Shown here piece by piece: positions 53,583 to 62,522 of a stretch of DNA of 64,000 nt (the first letter of the stretch is position 1; every line of letters begins with the position of its first letter). The stretch comes from Dyella solisilvae. GTDB taxonomy: Bacteria > Pseudomonadota > Gammaproteobacteria > Xanthomonadales > Rhodanobacteraceae. The notes beneath the pieces are model-generated. The model was not told the DNA's origin. It searched no databases and saw nothing but the letters and a program-made list of their open reading frames with translations. The translations under genes and the position numbers were made by a program. Location of the stretch: contig NZ_QQSY01000001.1 in NCBI RefSeq assembly GCF_003351225.1, positions 124,001-188,000 on the forward strand, in the 5' to 3' direction.

Positions 53583-54701
53583 ATGCGCATCGGTGTGCCG
53601 AAAGAAATCAAGAATCACGAGTACCGCGTGGGCCTCGTCCCGTCGTCCGTGCAGGAACTGGTGCACCACGGCCACCAGGTGCTGGTGCAGGCCGGTGCGG
53701 GCGTCGGCGCTGGCATCAACGATGCGGACTACGTCGCCGCCGGTGGCACGATCGTGGAAGGCGCCGACCAGATCTTTGCCGAAGCGGACATGATCGTGAA
53801 GGTGAAGGAGCCGCTGGCCGTCGAGCGCAAGAAGCTCCGCCCGGGCCAGATCCTCTTCACCTACCTGCACCTCGCCCCTGACGCGGAGCAGACCAACGAC
53901 CTGATCGCCTCCGGCGCGATCTGCATTGCGTACGAAACGGTGACCTCGCCGAACGGGTCGCTGCCGCTGCTGACCCCGATGTCCGAGGTCGCCGGCCGCC
54001 TTGCTCCGCAGGTGGGCGCGCACTCGCTCGAGAAGGCCCAGGGTGGCCGCGGCGTGCTGCTGGGCGGCGTCCCGGGCGTGCCGGCTGCGGAAGTGGTGAT
54101 CCTGGGTGGCGGCGTGTCCGGCACCCACGCAGCCACCATCGCCGTGGGCATGGGCGCCAAGGTGACCGTGGTCGACCGCTCGGCCGAAGCGCTCAAGCGC
54201 CTCGCCACGCAGTTCGGCACCTCGATCTCCACCGTATTCTCCACCCGCTCGGCCATCGAAGAGCTGGTGCGTCGCGCTGACCTGCTGATCGGCACGGTGC
54301 TGGTGCCGGGCGCCGCTGCTCCCAAGCTGGTGACCCACGACATGGTGCGCACCATGAAGACCGGTTCGGTGATCGTGGACGTCGCCATCGACCAGGGCGG
54401 TTGCGTCGAGACCTCGCACGCCACCACCCACTCCGACCCGACCTACGTGGTGGACGGCGTGGTGCACTACTGCGTGGCCAACATGCCGGGCGCCGTGGCT
54501 CGCACCTCGACCTTCGCGCTCAACAGCGTGACCCTGCCGTTCACCCTGGCCCTGGCCAATAGCGGCTGGAAGAAGGCCCTGGCGCAGGACATCCACCTGC
54601 GCAACGGCCTGAACGTGTGCGAAGGCAAGGTGACCTGCGAGCCGGTGGCCGAGGCCCACGGCCTGCCGTACGTGAAGGCGGAAACGGCGATCGGCCTGTA
54701 A
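53583..54701 (+). CDS. ald: Alanine dehydrogenase
   Basis: A 372-residue NAD-dependent enzyme converting L-alanine to pyruvate and ammonia and back. It begins [20 protein letters not shown] with Arg15; Lys75 (VKVKEP) and His96 (LFTYLHLA) are the other known active-site residues, and the acid sits at about 270 in [12 protein letters not shown]. The Rossmann motif is [14 protein letters not shown]. Length equals that of characterised Ald. GAGAGAGC precedes the ATG. It has unusually uniform, high-GC3 codon use, as expected for a well-expressed gene. Controlled probably by the divergent Lrp-type regulator and closed by a strong terminator. Confidence 0.95.
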   Translation: MRIGVPKEIKNHEYRVGLVPSSVQELVHHGHQVLVQAGAGVGAGINDADYVAAGGTIVEGADQIFAEADMIVKVKEPLAVERKKLRPGQILFTYLHLAPDAEQTNDLIASGAICIAYETVTSPNGSLPLLTPMSEVAGRLAPQVGAHSLEKAQGGRGVLLGGVPGVPAAEVVILGGGVSGTHAATIAVGMGAKVTVVDRSAEALKRLATQFGTSISTVFSTRSAIEELVRRADLLIGTVLVPGAAAPKLVTHDMVRTMKTGSVIVDVAIDQGGCVETSHATTHSDPTYVVDGVVHYCVANMPGAVARTSTFALNSVTLPFTLALANSGWKKALAQDIHLRNGLNVCEGKVTCEPVAEAHGLPYVKAETAIGL

Positions 54702-54760
54702 GCCATCAGCCGCCGCCATCCCCACCCCATGAGGCGCGGGATGGCGCGCCGAGAAACAAG

Positions 54761-54791
54761 ACGGGCGTCCCTCGAGGCGCCCGTTTTTTTT
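54761..54791 (+). terminator. Strong intrinsic terminator after ald
   Basis: ACGGGCG-(T)CC-CTCGA-GG-CGCCCGT followed by T8: a 9-bp stem with one bulge and a 5-nt loop, then eight T residues, 60 bp after the ald stop. It lies just beyond the end of the opposite-strand GH63 remnant. Confidence 0.9.
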
Positions 54792-54794
54792 GCG

Positions 54795-55916
54795 TCATCC
54801 AGCAGCGCGTCCGCCGCCTTCCAGACGCCCGGCGACACCGCCAACCCGTCGGGAAGGGTTACCCGGTGAGCTGCATGCCTTCCGCGCCGGCGCGAAATGC
54901 GCGAGCGCAGCGGCGTGCTTCCCCGAGCCCCAGGTCCAGAAGCCGTTGGCGTCGGGATTGGAATACGAAGGCATGACGCCGTCGTGGTGCAGGTCACCAC
55001 GCGCTGCGGGCCAGTTGCCCAACAGCGTCGTGACGGCCTTGAGCAAGACCCGTTGCGCCACCTCGTCAGGCACCCCGGAAAGATGGCTCGCCTGCACGGG
55101 CTTCAGATACGCCTGCCATCGTTCGCGATTGCGCTTCCATGCCTCGCGATCATCAACGGAGGCGGGCATGCCACCCTTGGGGTCATCCGTCAGCATCTGC
55201 TCGACGAAGATCGTCGCGCTCTCGCCGGGCCGCAGGGACAACGCCGAACCCACCCCGATGCGATAGCGCCGCTCATTCACGGAGGCCCACGTGATCGCCT
55301 CGCCATCGCCACGCAACCGGGTGATCAGTCGCGAGGGCGAACCGGCAAAATGCTGCACGACATCGGCGCCCCACACCTCCAGCCGACTGCCAGCCAGAGG
55401 CTTGGTGGCCCCCTCGATGGAAAGCCTTATCGCGCGAGCCGCGGAAGCGGCAAGCTCGATCTTGACGACGGCCGTCCTCGAATCGGCATAGAACAGCGTC
55501 TGGCGAACATCGAGGCCTGGGGCCACGGCGTGGCGCTCCAGGTATCCCGGGCCCGAATGGTCGTCAACGGGAGTCAGCACCATGGCCTGTCCGTTGTCCG
55601 CATCCTCAAGCCGCATCTGCGCAAATTGCGTTCCGGCCCATACGCCGCCCTGCAGGCTATGGACGAAAGGGCCGGAGAACCCCGTCGCCCCGTCACCCGA
55701 CGCCGGCAGGCTGTAGCCATGCCAGGCGCCCGCATCGAAGAAGATGTTGAAGCTGCGGTCCTTGATGCCCCTGGGTGTGCCGTGAAAATCCAGCACATCG
55801 AGATGGTTCGCATCCTCCATGGCCGGATCCGTCGGCACGGCATGGGTTGCTTTGGCAGGAACCAGCGCCAGGACCAGCAAGGCAAACATTCGGTACCAAA
55901 AGGGTGGATAGGCCAC
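54795..55916 (-). pseudogene. Truncated GH63-like (YgjK/mannosyl-oligosaccharide glucosidase type) gene
   Basis: A 373-residue frame that matches only the N-terminal half of GH63 enzymes of the YgjK type (about 780 residues). The beta-sandwich part is complete: signal peptide, FNIFFDAGAWHGYSLPASG, AITWASVNERRYRIGVGS, then the linker RNRERWQAYL. The start of the (alpha/alpha)6 catalytic domain is present, but where E. coli YgjK has WPWDTWKQAFAMAHFNP this gene has WTWGSGKHAAALAHFAP. The catalytic Asp and the following Trp are both Gly. Twenty-odd unrelated residues later it stops, close to the ald terminator. The catalytic base region is absent, so it cannot be active. Confidence 0.75.
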
Positions 55917-56406
55917 CGGAGCTCCTGGACGTCACGTGGATGGCTGCATGGCCAGGCCGGTTGCCCCGCCACTCCTTGCCCGCCCAAGGACGGCGGCGTC
56001 CCGGAGACTAGCCAACGACTTGGCGCTCGCCAATGGCGGCGGGGGCCGGAAGGTTGTTTTGGGCGACCGGCATCACCATTTTGCAGGCGTCTGCCGTCTC
56101 CACCCGCGAATGACCCGGAGGTGAGGCCTCGTTCGCCCCTCGATGCGAATGAACCCGTCGCATGCCATTCGCGATCCATCGCCGGTCCGCCGTCTGACGG
56201 TGGAGCGAGATCGCCAACGCATGGAGACCCCGGATAAACTTGGCGAACGCCAACTTGCAGAAGCTTGGGGGCGGTCTGCCGAGAGCTCGCGGGAAACGCT
56301 TTGTGATCAGGCGTTTGCGCTGGGATGCGGATTTTAACTCAATGACAACGTCTATCGTTGCTGGTGTCGCTTGAATACATCCGTCGTGAATACAGGGCAG
56401 GAGCCC
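55917..56406. other. Intergenic region, no gene seen
   Basis: About 490 bp between the GH63 remnant and the GT9 gene, which are divergent. The last 100 bp (56310-56400) are AT-richer and likely contain the GT9 promoter. No frame has coding character. An in-frame TTG at 56371 could extend GT9 but lacks a ribosome-binding site. Confidence 0.35.
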
Positions 56407-57501
56407 ATGCCACGAAAAGGGATTTACCGCATCCTCGTGTGCCGGCCGAATCATCGGCTGGGCAACACGATCTTGCTTACCCCCCTCATCGCTGAGCTGG
56501 AGCGCCTCTACAAGGGCGTCGAGATCGACATCCTTTCCGAGGGCGATATCGCCGAAGAAGTGTTCTCGACCTTCTTCAGCGTGAAGAACATCTACTGCCT
56601 GCCCAAGCGCGGCTTCAAGCGTCCCGTTTCATTCCTGGCCACGCTGTTTCGCGTGCGCAAGGTCCAGTACGACCTGATCGTCGACCCCTGCCTGGGCTCG
56701 GGCTTCGCCCGTGCAGTCACCGGCTTCCTGAAGGGGCGCTTCAAGCTGGGCTTCAGCGACAAGCCGGCCGACTCGAAGTTGACGCACCCGGTGCCCACCG
56801 AGGCGGCCCGGCAGCATATGGCCCAGCGTCCGATCAACCTGCTGCGCTGGGCGCGCCAGCACTATGCCGGTGTGGTCGACGACGCCACCGATTATCCGTC
56901 GCTGGACATCCGCCTGACCGACACCGAACTGGCGCAAGGGCGCGCGGTGATCGAGCAGTTGTCGCCGGCGTCGCAGCGCACGACGACGTCGCCGGTGGTG
57001 GGCATTTTCGGCAACGCCACGGGCGCCAAGCGTTATCCCGCCGAATGGTGGAACGAGTTCATCACCACCTTCAAGGAGATGTGCCCAGCCTCGAGCCTCA
57101 TCGAGTTGATTCCCATGCATGGGCGTTCCATGCTCGGCGACCAATGGCCGGGCTACTACTCCACCGATATCCGTCGCATGGGCGCCGTGATGGCGGGCAT
57201 GGACCTGTTCATCACCGCCGATTGCGGCGTGATGCACCTCGCCGTGGCCTCGCGGGTTCCGACAGTGGGCATGTTCAGCGTGACCGATGCCTCGGTGTAC
57301 GAACCTTATGGATGTGGCAGCCGCGCCTTGCTGACCAAGGGCCTGTCCGCGCGAGAGACCGCGATGCAGATCGTGCGCGACTACGCGACCGTGCTGGGCC
57401 AGGCTGGCCCCGTCGACGCCAAGCCAGCGACCGCCACTACGCCGCGAGCCGAAGGCATCAACGCGCCGGGCGAACTGGGCCAGCTGGGGCTGACGCACTG
57501 A
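56407..57501 (+). CDS. Glycosyltransferase family 9 (heptosyltransferase-like)
   Basis: A 364-residue cytoplasmic/peripheral enzyme of the ADP-heptose:LPS heptosyltransferase family. The ATG at 56407 has AGGAG 4 nt upstream. Family motifs: RILVCRPNHRLGNTILLTPLI (N-terminal Rossmann), VGIFGNATGAKRYPAEWWNEF (donor site) and FITADCGVMHLAVASRVPTV, then GMFS (C-terminal GT9 signature, usually D-SGPxHLAAALGxPxVGLFG; Cys-Gly replaces Ser-Gly). It likely adds a sugar to LPS core or another envelope glycan. It is followed by two GT39 genes in the same orientation. Confidence 0.85.
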   Translation: MPRKGIYRILVCRPNHRLGNTILLTPLIAELERLYKGVEIDILSEGDIAEEVFSTFFSVKNIYCLPKRGFKRPVSFLATLFRVRKVQYDLIVDPCLGSGFARAVTGFLKGRFKLGFSDKPADSKLTHPVPTEAARQHMAQRPINLLRWARQHYAGVVDDATDYPSLDIRLTDTELAQGRAVIEQLSPASQRTTTSPVVGIFGNATGAKRYPAEWWNEFITTFKEMCPASSLIELIPMHGRSMLGDQWPGYYSTDIRRMGAVMAGMDLFITADCGVMHLAVASRVPTVGMFSVTDASVYEPYGCGSRALLTKGLSARETAMQIVRDYATVLGQAGPVDAKPATATTPRAEGINAPGELGQLGLTH

Positions 57502-57507
57502 TGCCGG

Positions 57508-59277
57508 GTGTTGCACGTGTTTGAGGCGGGCCGATTGACCCCGTCGGCCGCGGGTGCCGATGGGCGGCGTGAAAAGATCGAGCGTTGGTTGCTGATGCTG
57601 GGCAGCCTGCTGCTGCTCGCCGCAGGCATCGGCATGCGCACGCCCACGCCTTCGGATGAACCGCGCTTTGCGTTGGTCGCGCATCAGATGGCCGCGTCCG
57701 GCAACTGGCTGATCCCGCATCGGGGCACGGACTGGTACTCGGACAAGCCGCCGACCTTCATGTCCATGCAGGCTGCGTCCCATGCGTTGACGGGCAACTG
57801 GGAGATCGCCTTCCTGCTGCCCTCGCTGCTGTGCTCACTCGGCACCCTGTGGCTGGTCTACGACCTTGGCCGCCGACTGTGGGGACACCGCGCGGGCATG
57901 TGGGGAGCGCTGGGCCTGTTGTGCACGGTGCAATTCGTGTTCCAGGCCAAACGTGGCCAGATCGACCCCACCGTCACCTTCTTCGTCACGCTGGCCAATG
58001 CCGGCCTGCTCCGGCACTTCCTGCTCGGACCGGATCGCCGCGCCTTCTGGGTGGGCTGCTTCGCGGCCGGCCTGGGTGTGATCACCAAGGGCGTCGGCGT
58101 GCTGGCGTTCCTTATGGTCGTACCGTGGCTGTTCGCGCGGCATCGCGCATGGCAGGGCCTGTCGCCGTCCACTGGCGGAGTGGCGACTTGGCTGGGTGGC
58201 GTCGTGGCGTTCATCGCCGCACTCGCGCTGTGGCTGGTCCCGCTGCTGCTCTACGTGCACGCGCACGACAGCGCCGAGGCGCGCGCCTACATCAGCGACA
58301 TCTTCGTGAACCAGACGGTGCACCGATATGTGCATCCGTGGAACAGCTTCCAGCCGCCGTGGTTCTACATCGAGGTCATCTTCACCTCGTGGCTGCCGCT
58401 GAGCCTGGCGCTGCCGGGCCTGCTGCCTGCCTGGCGCCAACGACTGCGCGAGCGCGATGCGCGCTTCCTGCTGCCGCTGGCGTGGTCGGTGCTGCTGATC
58501 GTGTTCTTCAGCATCACGCGGGCCAAGCGTGACGTCTACATCATGCCGGCGCTGCCGCTGCTCGCGCTGTGCGCCGGCCCGTTCCTGCGCGACATCCTGC
58601 AGCGCCGCTGGGCGCAGTGGACGGCGCTGGTGTTCCTGCTGGCGCTGGCCTTGCCCACGCTGGCCCTCGGCCTGCAAGCGTTGTGGCATCCGTCGGCGTG
58701 GACCATGCGTTTTGCGCAAGCTCGCCAACTCGGTGACCAGACGAACGCGCTGTGGATCATGTTCATCGTGCTGGGCGCCTGGATCCTGGTTTGCGTGGCG
58801 GCATTCCGCCTGCGCCGGGCCGGCCTGGCCGTGCTGACGAGCCTGGCCGGTGTGTGGCTGCTGTGGGGCCTGTGGGCCGCGCCGCTGCTGGCCAGAGCCA
58901 GCTCGCAAGCGCCTTTGGTGCAACGCGTCGAACAGACCATCGGGCCGCACGCGGAACTGGCCCTGGTGGCGTGGAAGGAAGAGTTGCCGCTGGCCTTCGA
59001 ACGCCCCACCATCGACTTCGGCTTCGTGACGCCGTGGCACCAGCAATTGGCGGATTCAATTCGCTGGCAAGAGCAGGCGCCGGCCGACCGCTGGGTGCTG
59101 ATCCTGGCCGACGTCATGGCGCCATGCATCAACCAGGACGCCACGATCGACATGGGCATCACCAGCGGGCGCGATTGGCGGCTCTATCGGCTGGATGCCG
59201 TGGCGCCGGCCTGCCGCGGCGGCGTGGTGCCGGTGGGCGCCGTCGAGGACTGGGGCGGCGTCGACAAGCATCGTTGA
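57508..59277 (+). CDS. GT39 family membrane glycosyltransferase (ArnT-like)
   Basis: A 589-residue polytopic inner-membrane enzyme using polyprenyl-phosphate sugars, as ArnT does to modify lipid A. The start is GTG 57508, only 7 bp past the GT9 stop; a 7-codon ATG frame (57501-57524) overlaps it. The key first periplasmic-loop motif TPSDEPRFALVAHQMAASGN has the Asp-Glu pair, and GTDWYSDKPPTFMSMQAASH follows, as in ArnT/PMT. About 11 further TMs are seen (e.g. LVFLLALALPTLALGLQALW). The C-terminal soluble domain follows, about residues 470-589. Adjacent GT9 and GT39 genes suggest an LPS or exopolysaccharide modification unit. Confidence 0.82.
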   Translation: MLHVFEAGRLTPSAAGADGRREKIERWLLMLGSLLLLAAGIGMRTPTPSDEPRFALVAHQMAASGNWLIPHRGTDWYSDKPPTFMSMQAASHALTGNWEIAFLLPSLLCSLGTLWLVYDLGRRLWGHRAGMWGALGLLCTVQFVFQAKRGQIDPTVTFFVTLANAGLLRHFLLGPDRRAFWVGCFAAGLGVITKGVGVLAFLMVVPWLFARHRAWQGLSPSTGGVATWLGGVVAFIAALALWLVPLLLYVHAHDSAEARAYISDIFVNQTVHRYVHPWNSFQPPWFYIEVIFTSWLPLSLALPGLLPAWRQRLRERDARFLLPLAWSVLLIVFFSITRAKRDVYIMPALPLLALCAGPFLRDILQRRWAQWTALVFLLALALPTLALGLQALWHPSAWTMRFAQARQLGDQTNALWIMFIVLGAWILVCVAAFRLRRAGLAVLTSLAGVWLLWGLWAAPLLARASSQAPLVQRVEQTIGPHAELALVAWKEELPLAFERPTIDFGFVTPWHQQLADSIRWQEQAPADRWVLILADVMAPCINQDATIDMGITSGRDWRLYRLDAVAPACRGGVVPVGAVEDWGGVDKHR

Positions 59278-59353
59278 GCCTCGCCGGTCGGCACGAGCGC
59301 CCGTTCGTGCGTTCAAGGCCGACTGAGTCTTTTACCCACTACGAGTTTCCAGC

Positions 59354-61024
59354 GTGACATCCATCGACACCCGACGTGACCCGGCCCCTTCCGTCTTTCG
59401 CGCCTTGCGTGAAGGCGTCATGGCCACGCCGTGGCTCTGGTGCTGGCTGGTGGCGGCGCTGGTGGCGATCTTCCAGCACGGGCCGATGCCGATGTACTCC
59501 ACGCGCACCTTGTCGGTCGCGTGGGAGATGTGGGAGCGGCAGAGCTTCATCGTGCCCTACCTCAACGGACTTCCCTACAGCGAGAAGCCGCCGCTGCTGC
59601 TGTGGCTGATCCACCTGGGCTGGGCGGTCGGCGGCGTCGGCGACGTGTGGCCGCGCCTGCTGGAGGTACTGCTGGGCGGCCTGCAATTGGTCTTGCTGTG
59701 GAAGCTGGCCCAGCGCCTGTTTCCCCAGCGCCCCGAGGTGGCGCGCACCGCGCCGTGGATCCTCGCCGCCTTCAGTTTCGGCTTTCTGTTCGGCCTGCAG
59801 GTGATGTACGAGGTGCTGCTGGCCAACTGCGTGCTGGCCGCCCTGCTCTGCCTGACGCCAAAACCGGAACGCGAGGCGCCGCGCTTCGGGTGGTTCGCGC
59901 TGGCGGTGGGACTGGGCCTGCTCACCAAGGGGCCGGTGATGTTCCTGCATGTCGCCTTCCCCTTCCTGCTTGGGCCGTTGTGGCATCCCTGGGCCAGGCG
60001 CGAACGTCGCCAATGGTACGTGCGCGGCGCGATCGCCCTGCTCGTCGGCAGCCTCCTGCTGGTGGCCTGGGTGCTGCTGGCCACCGGCGCCGGCGGCGAG
60101 GCCTACCGGCAGAGGCTGGTGGTGCACCAGACCGCCGGCCGCGTGGTCGACGCCTTCGCCCATGCCGAACCGTTCTGGTGGTACATCCCCTTGCTGCCGG
60201 TGCTGATCTTCCCGTTCGCGCTGTGGCCGCGGATGTGGGTGGCGCTGGCCTCGCTGCGCCGCCCATTCGAGGACGGCCTGCGCTTCCTGTTTGCCTGGCT
60301 GGGGCCGGTGCTGCTTGGCTTTTCGCTGGTCAGCGGCAAGCAGGCCTACTACCCGCTGCCCGAGTACGGCGGCTTTGCCTTGCTGATCGCCGCATCGCTC
60401 GTGCTGCTGCATGAGCGCCGTCCCTCGACCTCGCGGTGGCTGGGTCCCTGGCCGCTGGCGCTGGCGTATGCGATCTGTGGCGCCGTGTTGATCGCGCTCC
60501 GCCTTCCGACCCTGCATGCCCGGCTCGAGCACGCGCAACTGGCCAGCCTGGTGAGTTACGGCCTGCCGTTCGGCGTGTTGTTCCTGCTGATCGCCGCGAC
60601 GCTCGTGCTGCTGCGTCGGGGTGAGCTCTTCCGCGTCGCCGGCGCTGGCCTGATTGCGGTGGTCGCCGCCAATGGGTTGTTCACGCTGACGCTGTGGCCG
60701 GCCTACGATTTCAATCCGGTCGCCGCCATGCTGTCCAAGGCCGAGGCAAGCGGACAGCCGATCGCCAACCTCGAATCGAACGACGGCCAGTACACCTTCC
60801 TCGGACGCCTCACCCAACCGGTGACGCAGTTGCACGGCATGCAGGACGTCCGGCGCTGGGCCGAGGACCATCCTGACGGCCTGATCATCACCTATCCGAA
60901 GCGGCTCACCGAACTCGATCACGCCCACGCGGTGTACATCCAGCCGTTCCGCGGCATCTGGCTGGCCGTGTGGCCGGTGCAGGCCTTCGTCGAGGCGCAG
61001 TCGAAAGGCGCACTGACCAACTAG
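59354..61024 (+). CDS. Divergent GT39-like membrane glycosyltransferase lacking the Asp-Glu motif
   Basis: A 556-residue membrane protein similar in layout to the preceding GT39 but starting at GTG 59354. The first loop reads GPMPMYSTRTLSVAWEMWER, then LNGLPYSEKPPLLLWLIHLGW. The EKPP and downstream pattern fit GT39, while the usual acidic Asp-Glu pair before Arg is replaced by Ser-Thr. The remaining TMs (WLVAALVAIFQHG; LGLLTKGPVMFLHVAFPFLL; FALLIAASLVLLH) and a short soluble C-terminus (DGQYTFLGRLTQPVTQLHGM) are complete. Activity or substrate must differ if the motif is essential. Confidence 0.78.
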   Translation: MTSIDTRRDPAPSVFRALREGVMATPWLWCWLVAALVAIFQHGPMPMYSTRTLSVAWEMWERQSFIVPYLNGLPYSEKPPLLLWLIHLGWAVGGVGDVWPRLLEVLLGGLQLVLLWKLAQRLFPQRPEVARTAPWILAAFSFGFLFGLQVMYEVLLANCVLAALLCLTPKPEREAPRFGWFALAVGLGLLTKGPVMFLHVAFPFLLGPLWHPWARRERRQWYVRGAIALLVGSLLLVAWVLLATGAGGEAYRQRLVVHQTAGRVVDAFAHAEPFWWYIPLLPVLIFPFALWPRMWVALASLRRPFEDGLRFLFAWLGPVLLGFSLVSGKQAYYPLPEYGGFALLIAASLVLLHERRPSTSRWLGPWPLALAYAICGAVLIALRLPTLHARLEHAQLASLVSYGLPFGVLFLLIAATLVLLRRGELFRVAGAGLIAVVAANGLFTLTLWPAYDFNPVAAMLSKAEASGQPIANLESNDGQYTFLGRLTQPVTQLHGMQDVRRWAEDHPDGLIITYPKRLTELDHAHAVYIQPFRGIWLAVWPVQAFVEAQSKGALTN

Positions 61025-61102
61025 GCCGCACGCTCACGGCGACTTGGATCGCCGACGTCCGGCCCCATGAAGAAAGCTTCTGTCCCAGCAAGAGGCTTTC
61101 TC

Positions 61103-62128
61103 ATGGAATTTCGGCAATTGGGTGCATCCGGCTTCAAGGTTCCGGTGCTGAGCTTTGGCACCGGCACGTTTGGCGGCAAGGGTGAATTTTTCGGCGCCTG
61201 GGGCAACACCGAGGCCGACGAGGCACGACGACTGGTCGACATCTGCCTGGATGCCGGCCTCACCATGTTCGACAGTGCGGACATCTATTCCGGCGGCGTC
61301 GCCGAGTCGGTGCTGGGCGAGGCCATCAAGGGCCGCCGCGACCGCGTACTGATCTCGACCAAGGCCACCTTCCGCTCCGGCGAAGACCCGAACGACGTCG
61401 GCTCCTCGCGCTTCCACCTGATCAAGGCCTGCGACGCCGCGCTAAAGCGCCTGGGCACGGATTACATCGACCTCTTCCAGCTGCACGGCTTCGATGCGAA
61501 GACGCCGGTCGAGGAGACGCTGTCCACGCTCGACGACCTGGTGCGCGCGGGCAAGATCCGCTACGTCGGCGTGTCCAACTTCTCCGGCTGGCACCTGATG
61601 AAGTCGCTGGCGGTAGCCGATCGCTACGGCTACCCGCGTTACGTGGCGAACCAGACCTATTACTCGCTGATCGGCCGCGACTACGAATGGGAGCTGATGC
61701 CGCTGGGCCTGGACCAGGGCGTGGGCGCGGTGGTGTGGAGCCCGCTCGGTTGGGGCCGCCTCACCGGCAAGCTGCGCCGCGGCGCCCCGCTGCCGAGTAC
61801 CAGCCGCCTACACAAGACCGGCGAGATGGGTCCGCAGGTGACCGACGATTATCTGTATCGCGTGATCGATGCGCTCGAGGAGATCGCGGCCGAAACTGGC
61901 AAGAGCGTGCCGCAGATCGCACTGAACTGGCTGCTGCAGCGCCCCACCGTCTCCACCGTGGTGATCGGCGCCCGCAATGAGGAGCAGTTGCGGCAGAACC
62001 TCGGAGCGGTGGGCTGGAACCTCACCAAGGAGCAGGTGGCCCGACTCGACCAGGCCAGCGAAGTGGCGCCGGTGTACCCGTATTGGCACCAGCGCGGATT
62101 CCAGGAACTGAATCCGTCACCGGTGTGA
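61103..62128 (+). CDS. Aldo/keto reductase
   Basis: A 341-residue NADPH-dependent reductase of the AKR superfamily (YccK/Tas-like). ATG 61103 has GAGG 7 nt upstream; the frame open from 61067 adds 12 residues. Active-site tetrad parts are visible: Asp in FDSADIYSGGVAE with Tyr, Lys in ISTKATF, and His in LFQLHGFD. The C-terminal NADPH-binding region reads VVIGARNEEQLRQNL. Substrate unknown. It is followed by a non-coding repeat region. Confidence 0.88.
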   Translation: MEFRQLGASGFKVPVLSFGTGTFGGKGEFFGAWGNTEADEARRLVDICLDAGLTMFDSADIYSGGVAESVLGEAIKGRRDRVLISTKATFRSGEDPNDVGSSRFHLIKACDAALKRLGTDYIDLFQLHGFDAKTPVEETLSTLDDLVRAGKIRYVGVSNFSGWHLMKSLAVADRYGYPRYVANQTYYSLIGRDYEWELMPLGLDQGVGAVVWSPLGWGRLTGKLRRGAPLPSTSRLHKTGEMGPQVTDDYLYRVIDALEEIAAETGKSVPQIALNWLLQRPTVSTVVIGARNEEQLRQNLGAVGWNLTKEQVARLDQASEVAPVYPYWHQRGFQELNPSPV

Positions 62129-62160
62129 TGTTTCGGGGTTGTGGAGTGGCGTTGACTCAG

Positions 62161-62328
62161 AAGGCGCCCTCCACGACTCAACAACCTCATCCCCGCGAAA
62201 GCCGGACGGAGCGCGTGGCGCGGAGAGCGCCCACCGGGTGGCATCGGAGGAGCGAGCGCCGCTCGTCATTCAGTGCCTTCCAGTTCGTGAGCAAAGGCGC
62301 TGGATTCCTGCTTTCGCAGGAATGACGG
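62161..62328. repeat. Intergenic direct repeat, copy A (with terminal hairpin)
   Basis: A ~165-bp element whose parts recur at a constant 190-bp offset in copy B: CCACGACTCAACA at 62171 and 62361, GCAAAGGCGC / GTCAAGGCGC at 62291 and 62481. It ends in a perfect hairpin ATTCCTGC-TTTC-GCAGGAAT (62304-62323), a REP-like sequence often found in Xanthomonadales intergenic regions. Confidence 0.75.
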
Positions 62329-62350
62329 GGGTGAAGGGTGGTGTTGAACT

Positions 62351-62518
62351 GGAAGCACCCCCACGACTCAACACCGTCATCCCGGCGAAGGCCGGACGTA
62401 GCGCGCAGCGCGGAGAACGCCCGCAGGGCGGCCCCGAAGGGGCGAGCGCAGCGAGTCATCCAGTGCCTTTTCACTGGTGCGTCAAGGCGCCGAATCCCTT
62501 CTGCCTCAGCAATGTCGT
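62351..62518. repeat. Intergenic direct repeat, copy B
   Basis: Second, more diverged copy of the element, 190 bp after copy A. Shared blocks include CCACGACTCAACA, AAGGCCGGAC..AGCGCG and CAGTGCCTT. The terminal hairpin is degenerate here (CCTTCTGCCTCAGCAATG). It ends 5 bp from the pgm stop codon. Confidence 0.7.
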
Positions 62519-62522
62519 TCGC

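Noticed and set aside
59339-60928. A 529-codon leftward open frame
   Set aside because: Antisense of the GT39-like gene; Gln/Arg/His-rich low-complexity translation and no hydrophobic segments.
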